DNA from: Bacteroidia bacterium
GTDB lineage: Bacteria; Bacteroidota; Bacteroidia; Bacteroidales; Prolixibacteraceae
Assembly (NCBI GenBank): GCA_025358025.1
Contig: JANYKW010000129.1
Location: 1 to 40,476, forward strand
DNA: 40,476 nucleotides
Direction: 5' to 3'
Position 1 is the stretch's first letter. The number at the start of each line of letters is the position of its first letter. Below are positions 8,001-15,539 of the stretch, piece after piece. Made by a program: the position numbers and the translations under genes. The notes beneath the pieces were generated by a model that searched no databases, had not been told where the DNA came from, and saw only the letters and a program-made list of their open reading frames with translations.

Positions 8001-10789
8001 ACCCTATTTCCTTCACTGATGGTAAAATAGTTTCAACAGTTGGTACTGGGACCGCTCCATTTACGGTTGCAAGTACAACACAAGTTTCTAACCTGAACTC
8101 AAATTACTTAGGCGGGTATGACTACACAAAATTTGCAGGTTATACAGCTGGAGTATCCGACATTTTTGCAATCGGAGGTCAGAATCTTTATACTTTATTT
8201 TCATCATCAGTATATCCGGCCAATGCACCTAATCCAGGTAGTCCCTGGGTACAAGGCATTCAATTTCCTTTGGCAAACAATGATGGATATAGGCAAGTTC
8301 TAGCGTCCTGTGATGGAGATCTTTTTTGGTCAGGATCTGGGAATTACAGTTGGTATGGTTGGTATCCCTTATGGACGGGCAGGAATCTTCCTCATCCCAA
8401 CTCGGGTTGGGGTAATACTAATTACGTGACCAAATACACTAATACATGGGGTGGAATTGGTAATAGTTTGATTTACGACAATGGAAGCTCTGTTGCTATC
8501 AATACGACAAACGCTGCGGGATATACTTTCTATTTGAATGGAATAGCAAAATTCAACAGCTACATAAATACAGGAAGTCACTATATTGAAGGGGAAAATT
8601 CTTTTATTAATTGGACGTCTGCAGCAAGTGGGGATGCCTTTTTAAGAGTCTTACCAGGAACAAGAACTCTAGCATGGAGTAATGGAAATTTCTCTGACCC
8701 AAACTGGTCGGCAGAAACATTTCAAACAGGGCATATTTGGGGTATAACCGATATGACGACTCCATCAATCACATTGACAGCATCAACAGGAACTATTCCT
8801 ATAAATGTTACATCTACAACAAAAAACACCAATTTGAATGCTGATTTGCTTGATGATTTTCACGTTCAGGAATATCAAAACAGTGGGCCGTCTTTTGCCC
8901 GTATTCCGGTAATACATTCAGACGGAGTAATGGAAGTGGGCAAATATTTGGATTTCCACGACAGTGGAAATGATGGTGTTGATTTCACTGCTCGATTATA
9001 CTCTTCATCAGGTCTGCTTGCCACTTATAATACTATTTCTGCCCCATCTATTAATTTAATCAATGGGGCTGGAGTTAACAAGTATTGGCAATGTACGGAT
9101 GCTTCAACAGGCGCCGGTCATTGGGCAACAATGTCGTCTGGCCAAACTTGGAAAGGTACATGGGATGCTGTTAACAATTTGCCGTCGCTTGCTGATGGTA
9201 CTGGTACTATCGGCGATATGTTTACTGTCTCTGCAGGAGCTAGTAGAAATTTGGGAAGTGGAACAATTGCATGGCCAACAAATGGTACTGCTCAATATAA
9301 TGGTTCTGTATGGCAAATGTTACCGGCACCAAATATTTCGGGTGTAGCCCTAACAAAAACAGACGATACTAACGTCACATTGACTTTGGGAGGATCCGCT
9401 TCTACAGCTTTGGTAAATGCAGCTTCATTGACTTTAGGATGGACCGGAACTTTAGCAGATAGTAGGATAGCAAGTGCTGCCAATTGGAACACCGCTTATG
9501 GATGGGGCAATTGGGCATCTAATTTTGGAACAACAGCAGGTAAAATTACGCAAGGAAATGATAGTAGATTAAGTGATGCAAGGACTCCTACAAGCCACAC
9601 ACATGGAAATATATCGAATGTGGGCGCAATTGGAACAACAAGTGGTTTGCCTGTAATTACAACTACAAGTGGGGTTCTGACTGTTGGTTCGTTTGGAACT
9701 ACGGCAGGGACTTTTGCCACAGGAAATCACTCACATGATTATTCCGCAATATATGATGCCATTGGTGCCGTAAGTTCTTCCGTGACCACTCACGAATTAA
9801 CATATAACCATGCCAACTACAATACTGCTTACGCAGACAGAATGAAGTGGGATGGAGGATCAAGTGGGTTAGATGCGGCAGTGGCAAAAACCTCCCTTGG
9901 GTTGGTTATAGGCACCAATATTTTAGCATATAGAACATTCGGGACTGCGGCAAACAATAATACAGGAGATTTTGCTCCATCTGCTCACGTAGGTGCTACC
10001 GGATTAGCCCATGGAAATGCTACCGGATCAGTTGCTGGATTTATGTCTTCAGCGGATTATACAAAATTAGCAGGTATTGCAAGTGGAGCAACCAACGTAA
10101 CCAATACCAATCAGCTGACCAATGGTTCAGGATATATCACAAGTGGAGCATTGAGTGGGTATGCTACAACTTCATGGGTGGGAACCTATTACTTGCCATT
10201 GGCTGGAGGAACTTTAACCGGTCCCTTGAATGGAACATCGGCAAGTTTTTCCTCTTCGGTTTATGCTTATTCCTATTGTGGACCTTCCGACAGCACACTC
10301 AAGAAAAATATTAGGCCCTTGGTCTCAAAAGATTACTTGCGTGCATCGAAAATAGAGTTCAGAAAATTCAATTATCGTGCTGATCCGGATAGCTCCACGA
10401 GATTTGGACCGATTGCCCAGGAAGTTGAAAAATTGGTACCCGAAGTTGTTTCAACCAATAAGGAATCCGGTAAACTGGTAGTTAATCACATTGATCTGCT
10501 TTACATTTTGATTGCCCAACAGAAGGAAGCTATCGAAAAGCTTACAAAGAGAGTCGAAGAACTTGAAGAAAAAACTCGTCCGGGCGGACACTTAACGCCT
10601 GCAATCATTGCTGATCCTGATATCTGCCCAAAATGTTATAAGGGGCACTTAAAACCAACCGGAGAGGTTCTTCTGAGCAATCCGCCTCAATATCCTTATG
10701 TATGTGATTCATGTGGTCATGCAGTAATAAGAAGAGGTATCCTGACAGATTTTAATCCGGTACTACTTAATAATATAGTTACACCATGA
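5030..10789 (+). CDS. Giant tail fibre with signal peptide, repeat modules, S74 chaperone and zinc ribbon
   Basis: This 1919-residue fibre starts with a signal-peptide-like segment (residues 1-18). Residues about 640-1300 carry at least five copies of a module in which a Gly-Thr-Ala/Ile-Pro segment is followed by Thr/Ser repeats and 'NLNADLLDG' or a variant. This motif is common in fibres that contact the host surface. Near residue 1753 'SDSTLKKNI' matches the peptidase S74 intramolecular chaperone, with Ser1753 and Lys1758 spaced like the self-cleavage dyad. A coiled coil follows ('EAIEKLTKRVEELEEK'). The chain ends with a four-cysteine zinc ribbon (CPKC, CDSC). S74 domains trimerise fibres and then cut themselves off. 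Here the cut fragment would carry the zinc ribbon. Host-receptor binding is the likely role. Confidence 0.85.
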   Translation: MKKLLTFLLLSIALCSFLPDQKPTGSGVKWVQNATFFYNLADSSLYVNMGAVLGWARLDMRHDPIYARMKQGNDTVVKAIFKTDTLKLTGFLLRTDSIGMKGWVSGFHLEHKLDSIRNLAYTKHVTDSLLSLKVDKVPGKALSDNNLTDADSLALLNLPGNLALKLDTTKATVAMRAAWTNKVTSITAGNGVLITGTTTVPIASSDTTFNLKKTTAASMYQPKATVLTNIQDTLNLHEHIANKTTSVTTDGTSDIKYPSAKAVKTYADGKVADAITDGITTVAPSENAVFDALATKIDTSTRGHANGVASLDRNGKIPLVQMNDALLGSVRYQSVWSPTTNTPTIPAATSDNKGYYYVASDSAYYNGTMFRNKDWIISNGSIWQKVDNNNLIASVFGRVGNVIANSGDYNTSQVTENTNLYFTALRARASVSGGSGILYDSGSGAFSIDTTVIAKKSTMAAMYQPKGSYAPASGSGNYIHNQINTYQSANFAISGTGVIAADLLLGNGTNKTNNVKFTYENLPPWFVTGRSDGYFLIGRNGIRDNDLYITPGGEFGIAHLAGSGPTLAYNDLNGVLHRFTTFGIPPTGNPGGSWAHLVGVKTDGVAEVGNHIDFHESSNDSLDYSSRISSISKVLTTANTFSADKFISTVANGTAPLTVSSSTQVNNLNAQYALNPYKYPDYAGDNRYFRLAWFGDASDDAGYKALFSTSTLTWQPQSGILNARIFKSTVPSGTPPFTVTSTDVVTNLNADLLDGNHASAFSPLFGNGYYINNQYNSAQSANSWITGASKSSQVIIDGDNSSLLFTSAASQDAFLSVEPGTRTLIWRNGNYADPNYSAETFKTGHILGVTEITSPEFTSTIATGTAPFHITSTTVNSNLNADMVDGRHFNYTELSTMPYYFWAPNADGTVAKVFPTSTFALSSGSSSYIWNQNSATQTADFKIGGTATASAFTDGFINYSTAQINRTGGYVEMQFNGSSGNGVRMFGNTGYPISFTDGKIVSTVGTGTAPFTVASTTQVSNLNSNYLGGYDYTKFAGYTAGVSDIFAIGGQNLYTLFSSSVYPANAPNPGSPWVQGIQFPLANNDGYRQVLASCDGDLFWSGSGNYSWYGWYPLWTGRNLPHPNSGWGNTNYVTKYTNTWGGIGNSLIYDNGSSVAINTTNAAGYTFYLNGIAKFNSYINTGSHYIEGENSFINWTSAASGDAFLRVLPGTRTLAWSNGNFSDPNWSAETFQTGHIWGITDMTTPSITLTASTGTIPINVTSTTKNTNLNADLLDDFHVQEYQNSGPSFARIPVIHSDGVMEVGKYLDFHDSGNDGVDFTARLYSSSGLLATYNTISAPSINLINGAGVNKYWQCTDASTGAGHWATMSSGQTWKGTWDAVNNLPSLADGTGTIGDMFTVSAGASRNLGSGTIAWPTNGTAQYNGSVWQMLPAPNISGVALTKTDDTNVTLTLGGSASTALVNAASLTLGWTGTLADSRIASAANWNTAYGWGNWASNFGTTAGKITQGNDSRLSDARTPTSHTHGNISNVGAIGTTSGLPVITTTSGVLTVGSFGTTAGTFATGNHSHDYSAIYDAIGAVSSSVTTHELTYNHANYNTAYADRMKWDGGSSGLDAAVAKTSLGLVIGTNILAYRTFGTAANNNTGDFAPSAHVGATGLAHGNATGSVAGFMSSADYTKLAGIASGATNVTNTNQLTNGSGYITSGALSGYATTSWVGTYYLPLAGGTLTGPLNGTSASFSSSVYAYSYCGPSDSTLKKNIRPLVSKDYLRASKIEFRKFNYRADPDSSTRFGPIAQEVEKLVPEVVSTNKESGKLVVNHIDLLYILIAQQKEAIEKLTKRVEELEEKTRPGGHLTPAIIADPDICPKCYKGHLKPTGEVLLSNPPQYPYVCDSCGHAVIRRGILTDFNPVLLNNIVTP

Positions 10790-11625
10790 AAACAAAACTT
10801 TCAATAGTGTTAATCCTTATTTGGATCAATGGATTTGGGCAAAAACTACCTATCAACGGCCTTTGTTGGGGTGATGTATTTACTGCAACCGGAACTACAT
10901 GTTCACAAGATGCCTGGGCCGCCGCAAACTCAAGCTATTTTGATCCTGCTTACGCAGTATCCGGCAATTGTCTGGACGATTGGAGAAACTATGGTCCGCC
11001 GTCTATTGTTGCTCCAACTGTTTATGCAACGACCGTATCCGCAATCACAGGTACAACCGCAACAGGCGGGGGTTACGTTTCTTCAGACGGAGGTTCGACC
11101 GTCCTATCAAGAGGTGTTTGTTGGGCGACACATAGCAATCCAACGCTGGCCGATAGTTATGTTTCAGGTGGAGCAGGGTTAGGATCCTTCACAGCATACC
11201 TCACTGATTTATCTCCAGGTACAAGATATTATTACAGAGCGTTTGCACAGAATGCCTATGGAACAGGTTATGATGGTACCGGTTATTTTGATACTGAAGG
11301 AGGCTGTACGAGGCCATCCGGATTAAGTACATTGACAGTTTGGTACACGGCACCTGATTATTCCGATCCTTTCTCAACAATTTGGGAAGCGTATGGGGCG
11401 AAATACCAATTTTGTCCAAATTCATACGGTTATATGTCAACCAAATCAGTTCAGTTCGCCTCTTTATCGGTTGGACAACCTGTTTACGATGGCACGGGAA
11501 CTGATTGCACCTCTCTTGCCGATGGTTGGTATTTCTACGAAGGATGCAGCGTTGATGCCAATGATACATGGTACATTCATATTGAATCAGGAGTTATCGA
11601 ATCCATGTGGCAAGGTCCGAGTTAA
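10786..11625 (+). CDS. Exported fibre-associated protein with FN3-like domain
   Basis: This 279-residue protein overlaps the fibre stop by four bases. Residues 1-19 form a signal peptide (Lys, hydrophobic core, 'NGFGQ'), so the mature protein should begin near residue 19. Residues about 85-168 match the Bacteroidota surface-protein repeat with 'SRGVCWATHSNPT' and 'LSPGTRYYYRAFAQNAYGTGY', a fibronectin-type-III-like fold. The C-terminal part ('VGQPVYDGTGTDC', 'GWYFYEG') resembles ends of other Bacteroidota phage fibre proteins. Eight or more cysteines suggest disulfides or metal sites. It may be an accessory fibre, a fibre cap or a protein placed on the infected cell surface. Module content is clear; the role is inferred from position. 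Confidence 0.65.
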   Translation: MKTKLSIVLILIWINGFGQKLPINGLCWGDVFTATGTTCSQDAWAAANSSYFDPAYAVSGNCLDDWRNYGPPSIVAPTVYATTVSAITGTTATGGGYVSSDGGSTVLSRGVCWATHSNPTLADSYVSGGAGLGSFTAYLTDLSPGTRYYYRAFAQNAYGTGYDGTGYFDTEGGCTRPSGLSTLTVWYTAPDYSDPFSTIWEAYGAKYQFCPNSYGYMSTKSVQFASLSVGQPVYDGTGTDCTSLADGWYFYEGCSVDANDTWYIHIESGVIESMWQGPS

Positions 11626-11648
11626 TATTCACCATTAAATTTATAGTC

Positions 11649-12092
11649 ATGAAAAAGTCAATCTTAGTTTCAGTTTTGTTGATCTTTTGCTTTACTCTTT
11701 TTGCTCAGAAACAGAAATATCAGATCACCCGGTATGAGCAGACCAGCACCCAGCTGTTTGTATGTGTAAACCACACGAAAAAGCCGGTTTATATTGAGCA
11801 TTTCTTTACAGACGCCGAGCGCAAGGATACTGCCGCGATAACCGCTGCCATTGAAGGTCTCGTGGCAGAACTATACATCAAGGCCGATCAATACCAGGAG
11901 CCGGAGAAGTTTGTAGCCAAACCCGATAAGGCCAGGCGGTTTGAGAATAAAATCGATTCGTCAAGAGTCGCAGCAAGGAAGGCACAAATACTCCTGAAAC
12001 GAAAGGCAGAAAAGGATTCCATTGACAAGGTTAGTCTACTTAAAGTTGATCCGACAATTAAAATAGAAGGTGCCCCGCCCATTCCCGAGTAA
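11649..12092 (+). CDS. Small exported protein of the tail module
   Basis: The ATG at 11649 is chosen over an upstream ATG at 11607 because it begins a clean signal peptide (Met-Lys-Lys-Ser, hydrophobic stretch, cleavage after 'FTLFA' before Gln). The mature protein is about 128 residues, rich in lysine, glutamate and alanine, with a basic helical segment around residues 95-125. I do not recognise the family. It is the third consecutive gene here with an export signal. It closes the tail operon: a terminator follows 11 bases after the stop. Possible roles are a periplasmic factor in entry or lysis, or a fibre accessory; none is proven. Confidence 0.55.
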   Translation: MKKSILVSVLLIFCFTLFAQKQKYQITRYEQTSTQLFVCVNHTKKPVYIEHFFTDAERKDTAAITAAIEGLVAELYIKADQYQEPEKFVAKPDKARRFENKIDSSRVAARKAQILLKRKAEKDSIDKVSLLKVDPTIKIEGAPPIPE

Positions 12093-12102
12093 AGATAAGC
12101 GC

Positions 12103-12132
12103 AAGCCCGGCCTGAGAGTCGGGCTTTTTTTT
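12103..12132 (+). terminator. Rho-independent terminator of the tail operon
   Basis: AAGCCCG at 12103-12109 pairs with CGGGCTT at 12120-12126 around a 10-base loop. The stem runs into a T tract ending at 12132, whose last T is also the first base of promoter box 3. Confidence 0.85.
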
Positions 12133-12167
12133 GTCCTTTCTACCCTGCCTTCAGCAAAGTAGTTTCG
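12132..12167 (+). promoter_or_regulatory. Phage-type promoter 3, lysis cassette (TGTCCTTT ... TAGTTTCG)
   Basis: The box at 12132-12139 and TAGTTTCG at 12160-12167 start 28 bases apart. The -7 element begins 25 bases before the holin ATG. Confidence 0.7.
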
Positions 12168-12184
12168 AATAAAAACCGCTGAAC

Positions 12185-12682
12185 ATGATACAGATCTCAA
12201 TCGACTGGTTTAAAAACGCATTTTCAAACGCATGGCACGTTTTCTCGGGATTACTTACAATGGCCGTTGGTTATTTCATTCCTGTAAAAGATTTTGTGCA
12301 CCTGGTACTTTTCTTTTTCCTCCTGGACATTATTTTCGGCTACTGCGCTGCCAAAAAGCTTCGGAAAGAGCAATTTTCTCCAAAAATAATCTGGGAAAAG
12401 ACTGTGCCAAGGGCAGTAATTTCAATTGTTGCAATTCTTACCAGTTATATGTGGGATACAACATTTCACCAGGAGATTATTCCAACCTATAAATGGATAG
12501 GTTGGTTTATAAGCGGTCTCTTGCTTTACTCAATTTTCAAAAATGGGTACAAGATCACCAAGTGGAAGGTTTTTCCAATGATGGGGCACATAATCGAAAC
12601 CAAGATAGAGGAAGCATCCGGTATGGAACTGCACATGGAAGATGAGTTTAACGAATATTTGCCCGACCATGAAAAGAAATGA
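12185..12682 (+). CDS. Phage holin
   Basis: This 165-residue membrane protein matches the phage holin/toxin-secretion family (holin 4-type). Two hydrophobic segments lie around residues 19-53 ('LLTMAVGYF', 'LVLFFFLLDIIFGYCAAKKLRKE'), and two more around 72-87 and 103-117. The conserved 'LLDIIFGY' followed by basic residues is the usual family marker (D..tG...A). The C-terminal 45 residues are charged and cytoplasmic. Holins accumulate in the inner membrane and open it at a set time so that the wall-cutting enzyme can act. The next gene, a peptidase, overlaps by 14 bases, a typical lysis arrangement. The cassette has its own promoter. Confidence 0.8.
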   Translation: MIQISIDWFKNAFSNAWHVFSGLLTMAVGYFIPVKDFVHLVLFFFLLDIIFGYCAAKKLRKEQFSPKIIWEKTVPRAVISIVAILTSYMWDTTFHQEIIPTYKWIGWFISGLLLYSIFKNGYKITKWKVFPMMGHIIETKIEEASGMELHMEDEFNEYLPDHEKK

Positions 12683-13136
12683 AATCATTATCGAACTCAA
12701 AAAGTACTTCGCAATCCGGGATCTGGTTTGCCCTGATGTGATGCAGCGCTTTGGCGAATCTGCCTGGCAGTTTTTCAGCACCATCTACCTGCATACACTA
12801 CTCATCGTTCGCCGTGATGTACTGCAGTCCGCTATGATCTGCAACAACTACACCAAGGCAGGAGGCAGTTTAAAACAGCGCGGTCTTCGCTGCAACCTAT
12901 GCCAGTTGGTCAAAGAAAAGACCGAGGCAGGTAAAGTCTATCTTTCGGCTCACACCACCGGCGAGGCTGGTGATTTTGATGTAGCCGGAATGACAGCGGT
13001 GCAGGCACGCCATAAGATCATCGATAACATCGCCATGTTGCCTTATCCTATCCGCCTGGAAGAAGGAGTTACCTGGCTACACCTGGATGTTTATGATAGC
13101 GGAAATAATCAACCTTATACACTCTTTACAACATGA
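12669..13136 (+). CDS. M15-family peptidase endolysin
   Basis: The start at 12669 overlaps the holin end; an upstream ATG at 12642 would only add a short unrelated leader. The 155-residue product carries the zinc motifs of peptidase M15 (D-Ala-D-Ala carboxypeptidase/endolysin type): 'SAHTTGEAGDFDV' gives His95 and Asp102, and 'WLHLDV' gives the third zinc ligand, His138. These enzymes cleave peptide cross-links in peptidoglycan. No signal peptide is present, so release through the holin is expected. It is a single catalytic domain without a wall-binding module, normal for phages of Gram-negative hosts. Confidence 0.85.
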   Translation: MKRNEIIIELKKYFAIRDLVCPDVMQRFGESAWQFFSTIYLHTLLIVRRDVLQSAMICNNYTKAGGSLKQRGLRCNLCQLVKEKTEAGKVYLSAHTTGEAGDFDVAGMTAVQARHKIIDNIAMLPYPIRLEEGVTWLHLDVYDSGNNQPYTLFTT

Positions 13137-13444
13137 CAAACTTCTGGAGTTATTTCGCCATATTTCTGACAGGAATCATTGCCGGATTGATTTTGTACAT
13201 TAAAATTAAACGTCCGGATACGGTAAATAACGAAAGCCTGACTGTTGGCAAAATCAAAAGCCGGGGAGATGGATCCTCGCAAAATACCACGCTCGATATG
13301 CTGGATAAACTGGCAGAAAGCGCTGAAAATAAGAAGCCATTGCTCGACCGGATTTTCCCAGGTAGGCAACTTCGCAAAGCGGCCAGATTAGAAAGAAGAC
13401 AAGCAAGGAGAGAGGCAAAACTCAATCCGGTGGAACCTCCATAA
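13133..13444 (+). CDS. Small membrane-anchored lysis-cassette protein
   Basis: This 103-residue protein overlaps the endolysin stop by four bases. It has one N-terminal transmembrane helix (residues about 5-22, 'YFAIFLTGIIAGLILYI') followed by a soluble, strongly basic tail with several Arg/Lys clusters near residues 75-96. Location and shape suit an inner-membrane spanin subunit or an endolysin helper, but the predicted soluble part is short and not a clear coiled coil. The family is not recognised. A lipoprotein lies just downstream, which would be the matching outer-membrane partner in a two-component spanin. Confidence 0.5.
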   Translation: MTNFWSYFAIFLTGIIAGLILYIKIKRPDTVNNESLTVGKIKSRGDGSSQNTTLDMLDKLAESAENKKPLLDRIFPGRQLRKAARLERRQARREAKLNPVEPP

Positions 13445-13446
13445 TT

Positions 13447-13482
13447 TGTCCTTTTGGGAAATAGGTAGTTTTTTAAAATTTG
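13447..13482 (+). promoter_or_regulatory. Phage-type promoter 4 (TGTCCTTT ... TAAAATTTG)
   Basis: The box is at 13447-13454. The -7-like TAAAATTTG at 13474-13482 starts 27 bases later and is one base longer than the consensus, making this the least regular copy. The ATG it would serve is at 13519. Confidence 0.5.
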
Positions 13483-13518
13483 ATCAGCTTCTTTTATTAA
13501 CAACAAAAAACTTACACA

Positions 13519-13887
13519 ATGAAAAACTTTTTAATGTTGACGATTTTTCTGGTAGGGTTATTTGCCTTCGCATGTTCACCCCCAGCGACCGATTCGCCCC
13601 AAAAAGCGCAGACTACTTTTTCACAGGCTGTTGATGTGGGAACGAATGTCCCCATTATTCGTGCAGTCGATGAAACTACAGTACCTGTAGCGCCTGCTCC
13701 CACACCTGGGGTCATGGATTTTTTGAAAAACAACGTGGCTGAATTAGCCCTTGGGCTATTGGCTTTTCTTAAAATCATAGTCAACCTAACGCCAACAGAA
13801 ACGGATAACAAGATTTTTGGCCTGCTTGATAGTTTTATCAACTGGATAGTGCCTAACTTTAAAGCCGGTGGCGGAAAACTTACGTAA
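13519..13887 (+). CDS. Lipoprotein with a membrane-active C-terminal helix
   Basis: This 122-residue protein begins with a lipoprotein signal peptide: hydrophobic residues 5-18 and a lipobox-like 'FAFAC' with Cys19. The mature part starts 'CSPPATD', a flexible Ser/Pro/Ala/Thr linker typical of outer-membrane tethering, up to about residue 68. A hydrophobic segment follows ('LALGLLAFLKIIVNL', about 76-92), then a short amphipathic tail. Lying after holin, peptidase and a one-helix membrane protein, it could be an outer-membrane spanin-like component. A second reading is a small phage-encoded lysogenic-conversion lipoprotein. A terminator lies just beyond its stop, inside the end of the convergent integrase gene. 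Confidence 0.5.
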   Translation: MKNFLMLTIFLVGLFAFACSPPATDSPQKAQTTFSQAVDVGTNVPIIRAVDETTVPVAPAPTPGVMDFLKNNVAELALGLLAFLKIIVNLTPTETDNKIFGLLDSFINWIVPNFKAGGGKLT

Positions 13888-13905
13888 GCAAGCCCTCTTT
13901 TTTGA

Positions 13906-15294
13906 TTAGACAGTTAGTTTTGAACCCCTGGTACGTGTTGCCGGGGGTTGTTTTTTCCCATTCTTAACATTATTAACCGGCACAATATCGCTGTTCAGAT
14001 GATCGATCAGCTTCCGATTTGCAATATCCGCTTTAATAAAATCCTCATTGATGTATATTCCTGTTACCTTCTGTGCCGGAGGCCTATGTGCCATTGAAAG
14101 ACTAATATCGTCAATGGATACACCAATTTCCCTTAAAATACTCGCAAATGAGTGGCGAACGAAATAGTCTGTGATCTTTGATGCCGGATTTATATTTAGT
14201 TCTTTTTGAATTATTTCAAGCTGGCCATTGATCATCTTAGTAAAGGCTGATTCATCTTTGTATTGAAGTTTGCTTTTACGTGCATGCTTGGTCCTAGTCT
14301 CTTTCCGTTCTTCTCCGTTATAATCGGCAAACCATAACAAGTATTTTTCTCCTTTGTATTTGTCTATAATGCATTGAGCTTCCGGCTCCACCTTTGCATT
14401 ACAGAATCTGGGTTTTCTGCCTCTGCTTTTCCTTCTGTAGTATTGCAATCTGCCTTCTATTAAATTTTGCGGAGTCATCCAGAATAAATCTATAAGGTTA
14501 ATTCCCTGAAGACAGAATTGTAAAATGAAAACATCCCGAGTAATCTCCTCCAGTACACTTTTATGTTGATAATCCCTTATGGCTCGAATAGCTTCCAATG
14601 ACAGGTTCCGATTCTTTGTTGGTTCGGTTTTAATTTTATACTTCTTGAATGGATATTTATCAGTCAGCTCATCATCGATTGCACCGTTGATGATTGATCT
14701 TATATACCGCATATAAACAGCCACCCCATTAAGTGACATTTTATGTGTAATTTCTGTGTCAGATTTTTTCCCGTAAACCTTTATTGGAGTCCGGAGACAA
14801 TAAGCTTCGAATTTCTCCAGAAAACTTACAGTAATTTCGGTGAAATCAAGATTTTTATCACCCCAAAAATCCCTGACCTTTTCCGTGGCACACCTTAACA
14901 GTTCCGCGGTTTTTTTACGCCCCATCGAGAAGCAATGCTCCTCTTTTAGTTTACTGTAGCTAAAGAAATTAGTATCAACCACTTCTTTCTCTGATAGAAG
15001 AAATTTTCTCAATGCATAAACATCCATTTTATTTACCCGTTCCTGGTTGTTCATGATCTTTACCTCACAACCGTTTTTAATTTGAGTAAGGCGAACATTT
15101 TTATTTGCAGCCAGAGGATCTCCATCTCGTCCAGATTTAACCTGCCCATCTTTTTTCAACCAGTTATCCTTGGTTACTGTCACATCAGTTGGGACACGCA
15201 AGGTTTTTAAATTCGATGAAATCTGAAGGTGGACTACATATTCTCCATGCCGGTTAGGTCTATTTGCAATTATTGTGAGGGTAATCTTAGCCAT
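13906..15294 (-). CDS. int: Tyrosine-type integrase (phage integrase)
   Basis: This 462-residue recombinase has the Bacteroidota layout: an N-terminal arm-binding domain (residues 1-85), a SAM-like core-binding domain (about 100-215) and a catalytic domain from about 230. The C-terminal box 'YFVRHSFASILREIGVS' supplies the second catalytic Arg, 'SMAHRPPAQKVTGIYI' the His and the Tyr nucleophile, and a Lys lies in 'YYRRKSRGRK'. The first catalytic Arg is not obvious: where canonical enzymes have 'LRG', this one has 'LQGINLIDL'. The usual HxxR histidine is Tyr, as in many Bacteroidota members. Its start lies 137 bases from a tRNA-Met-derived core site, so it should carry out integration and excision there. 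It is convergent with the lysis genes. Confidence 0.9.
   Translation of the reverse strand: MAKITLTIIANRPNRHGEYVVHLQISSNLKTLRVPTDVTVTKDNWLKKDGQVKSGRDGDPLAANKNVRLTQIKNGCEVKIMNNQERVNKMDVYALRKFLLSEKEVVDTNFFSYSKLKEEHCFSMGRKKTAELLRCATEKVRDFWGDKNLDFTEITVSFLEKFEAYCLRTPIKVYGKKSDTEITHKMSLNGVAVYMRYIRSIINGAIDDELTDKYPFKKYKIKTEPTKNRNLSLEAIRAIRDYQHKSVLEEITRDVFILQFCLQGINLIDLFWMTPQNLIEGRLQYYRRKSRGRKPRFCNAKVEPEAQCIIDKYKGEKYLLWFADYNGEERKETRTKHARKSKLQYKDESAFTKMINGQLEIIQKELNINPASKITDYFVRHSFASILREIGVSIDDISLSMAHRPPAQKVTGIYINEDFIKADIANRKLIDHLNSDIVPVNNVKNGKKQPPATRTRGSKLTV
13923..13956 (+). terminator. Terminator for the lysis operon, inside the end of int
   Basis: AACCCC (13923-13928) pairs with GGGGTT (13944-13949), extended by an inner GG/CC, and is followed by a G and a run of six T. 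It reads in the + direction, so lysis transcripts would end before running far into the integrase gene. Confidence 0.65.
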
Positions 15295-15300
15295 TTTTAT

Positions 15301-15316
15301 GCACAGAATTTACACA
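15301..15316 (+). repeat. Arm-type repeat, left copy
   Basis: The 16-mer GCACAGAATTTACACA lies just upstream of the integrase start codon and is repeated exactly at 15540-15555, on the other side of the tRNA-derived core. A partial copy (CACAGAATACACA) follows at 15312-15324. Paired repeats around a core are the arrangement of integrase arm-binding sites. Confidence 0.7.
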
Positions 15317-15431
15317 GAATACACAACAATATTATGCAATTTCCGTCAATATTTAGCAACAAAAAAGCAAAAAAAAGGGGATCGCATTTTGTGCAATCCC
15401 CTGTAACCTGCTTAAATCCAGCGTTTTTGTT

Positions 15432-15476
15432 TGGTGGGCCCAGTAGGGCATGATCCTACGACCCCCTGATTATGAG
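15432..15476 (-). other. attP-like core: 3' part of a tRNA-Met(CAU) gene
   Basis: Read on the minus strand, these 45 bases are the anticodon loop (CTCATAA), right anticodon stem, variable region, T arm (GTAGG/CCTAC stem), acceptor strand and CCA of a tRNA with anticodon CAU. The 5' half is missing: no GGGCCCA acceptor partner is found upstream, and only a D-loop-like GGTTAGA remains. A tRNA 3' fragment next to an integrase gene is the classic attachment core of tRNA-targeting phages. It could also be attL or attR of an integrated copy, but phage genes on both sides favour attP. Confidence 0.8.
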
Positions 15477-15539
15477 GCTAAAGGTCTAACCTTGTATTGC
15501 GTTTATATTCAAACATATACAATTTAATGATTTACTTTT

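Noticed and set aside
8118-9887. Several 60-95 codon frames inside the fibre gene on both strands
   Set aside because: They are shadows of the repetitive Gly/Ser/Thr-rich fibre coding sequence.
15229-15453. Plus-strand frame covering the integrase start and the att core
   Set aside because: Its codons run antisense to the integrase and through the tRNA fragment; it has no protein-like features.
15432-15476. A complete tRNA-Met gene
   Set aside because: The 5' acceptor strand and left anticodon stem are missing, so only the 3' part is present.
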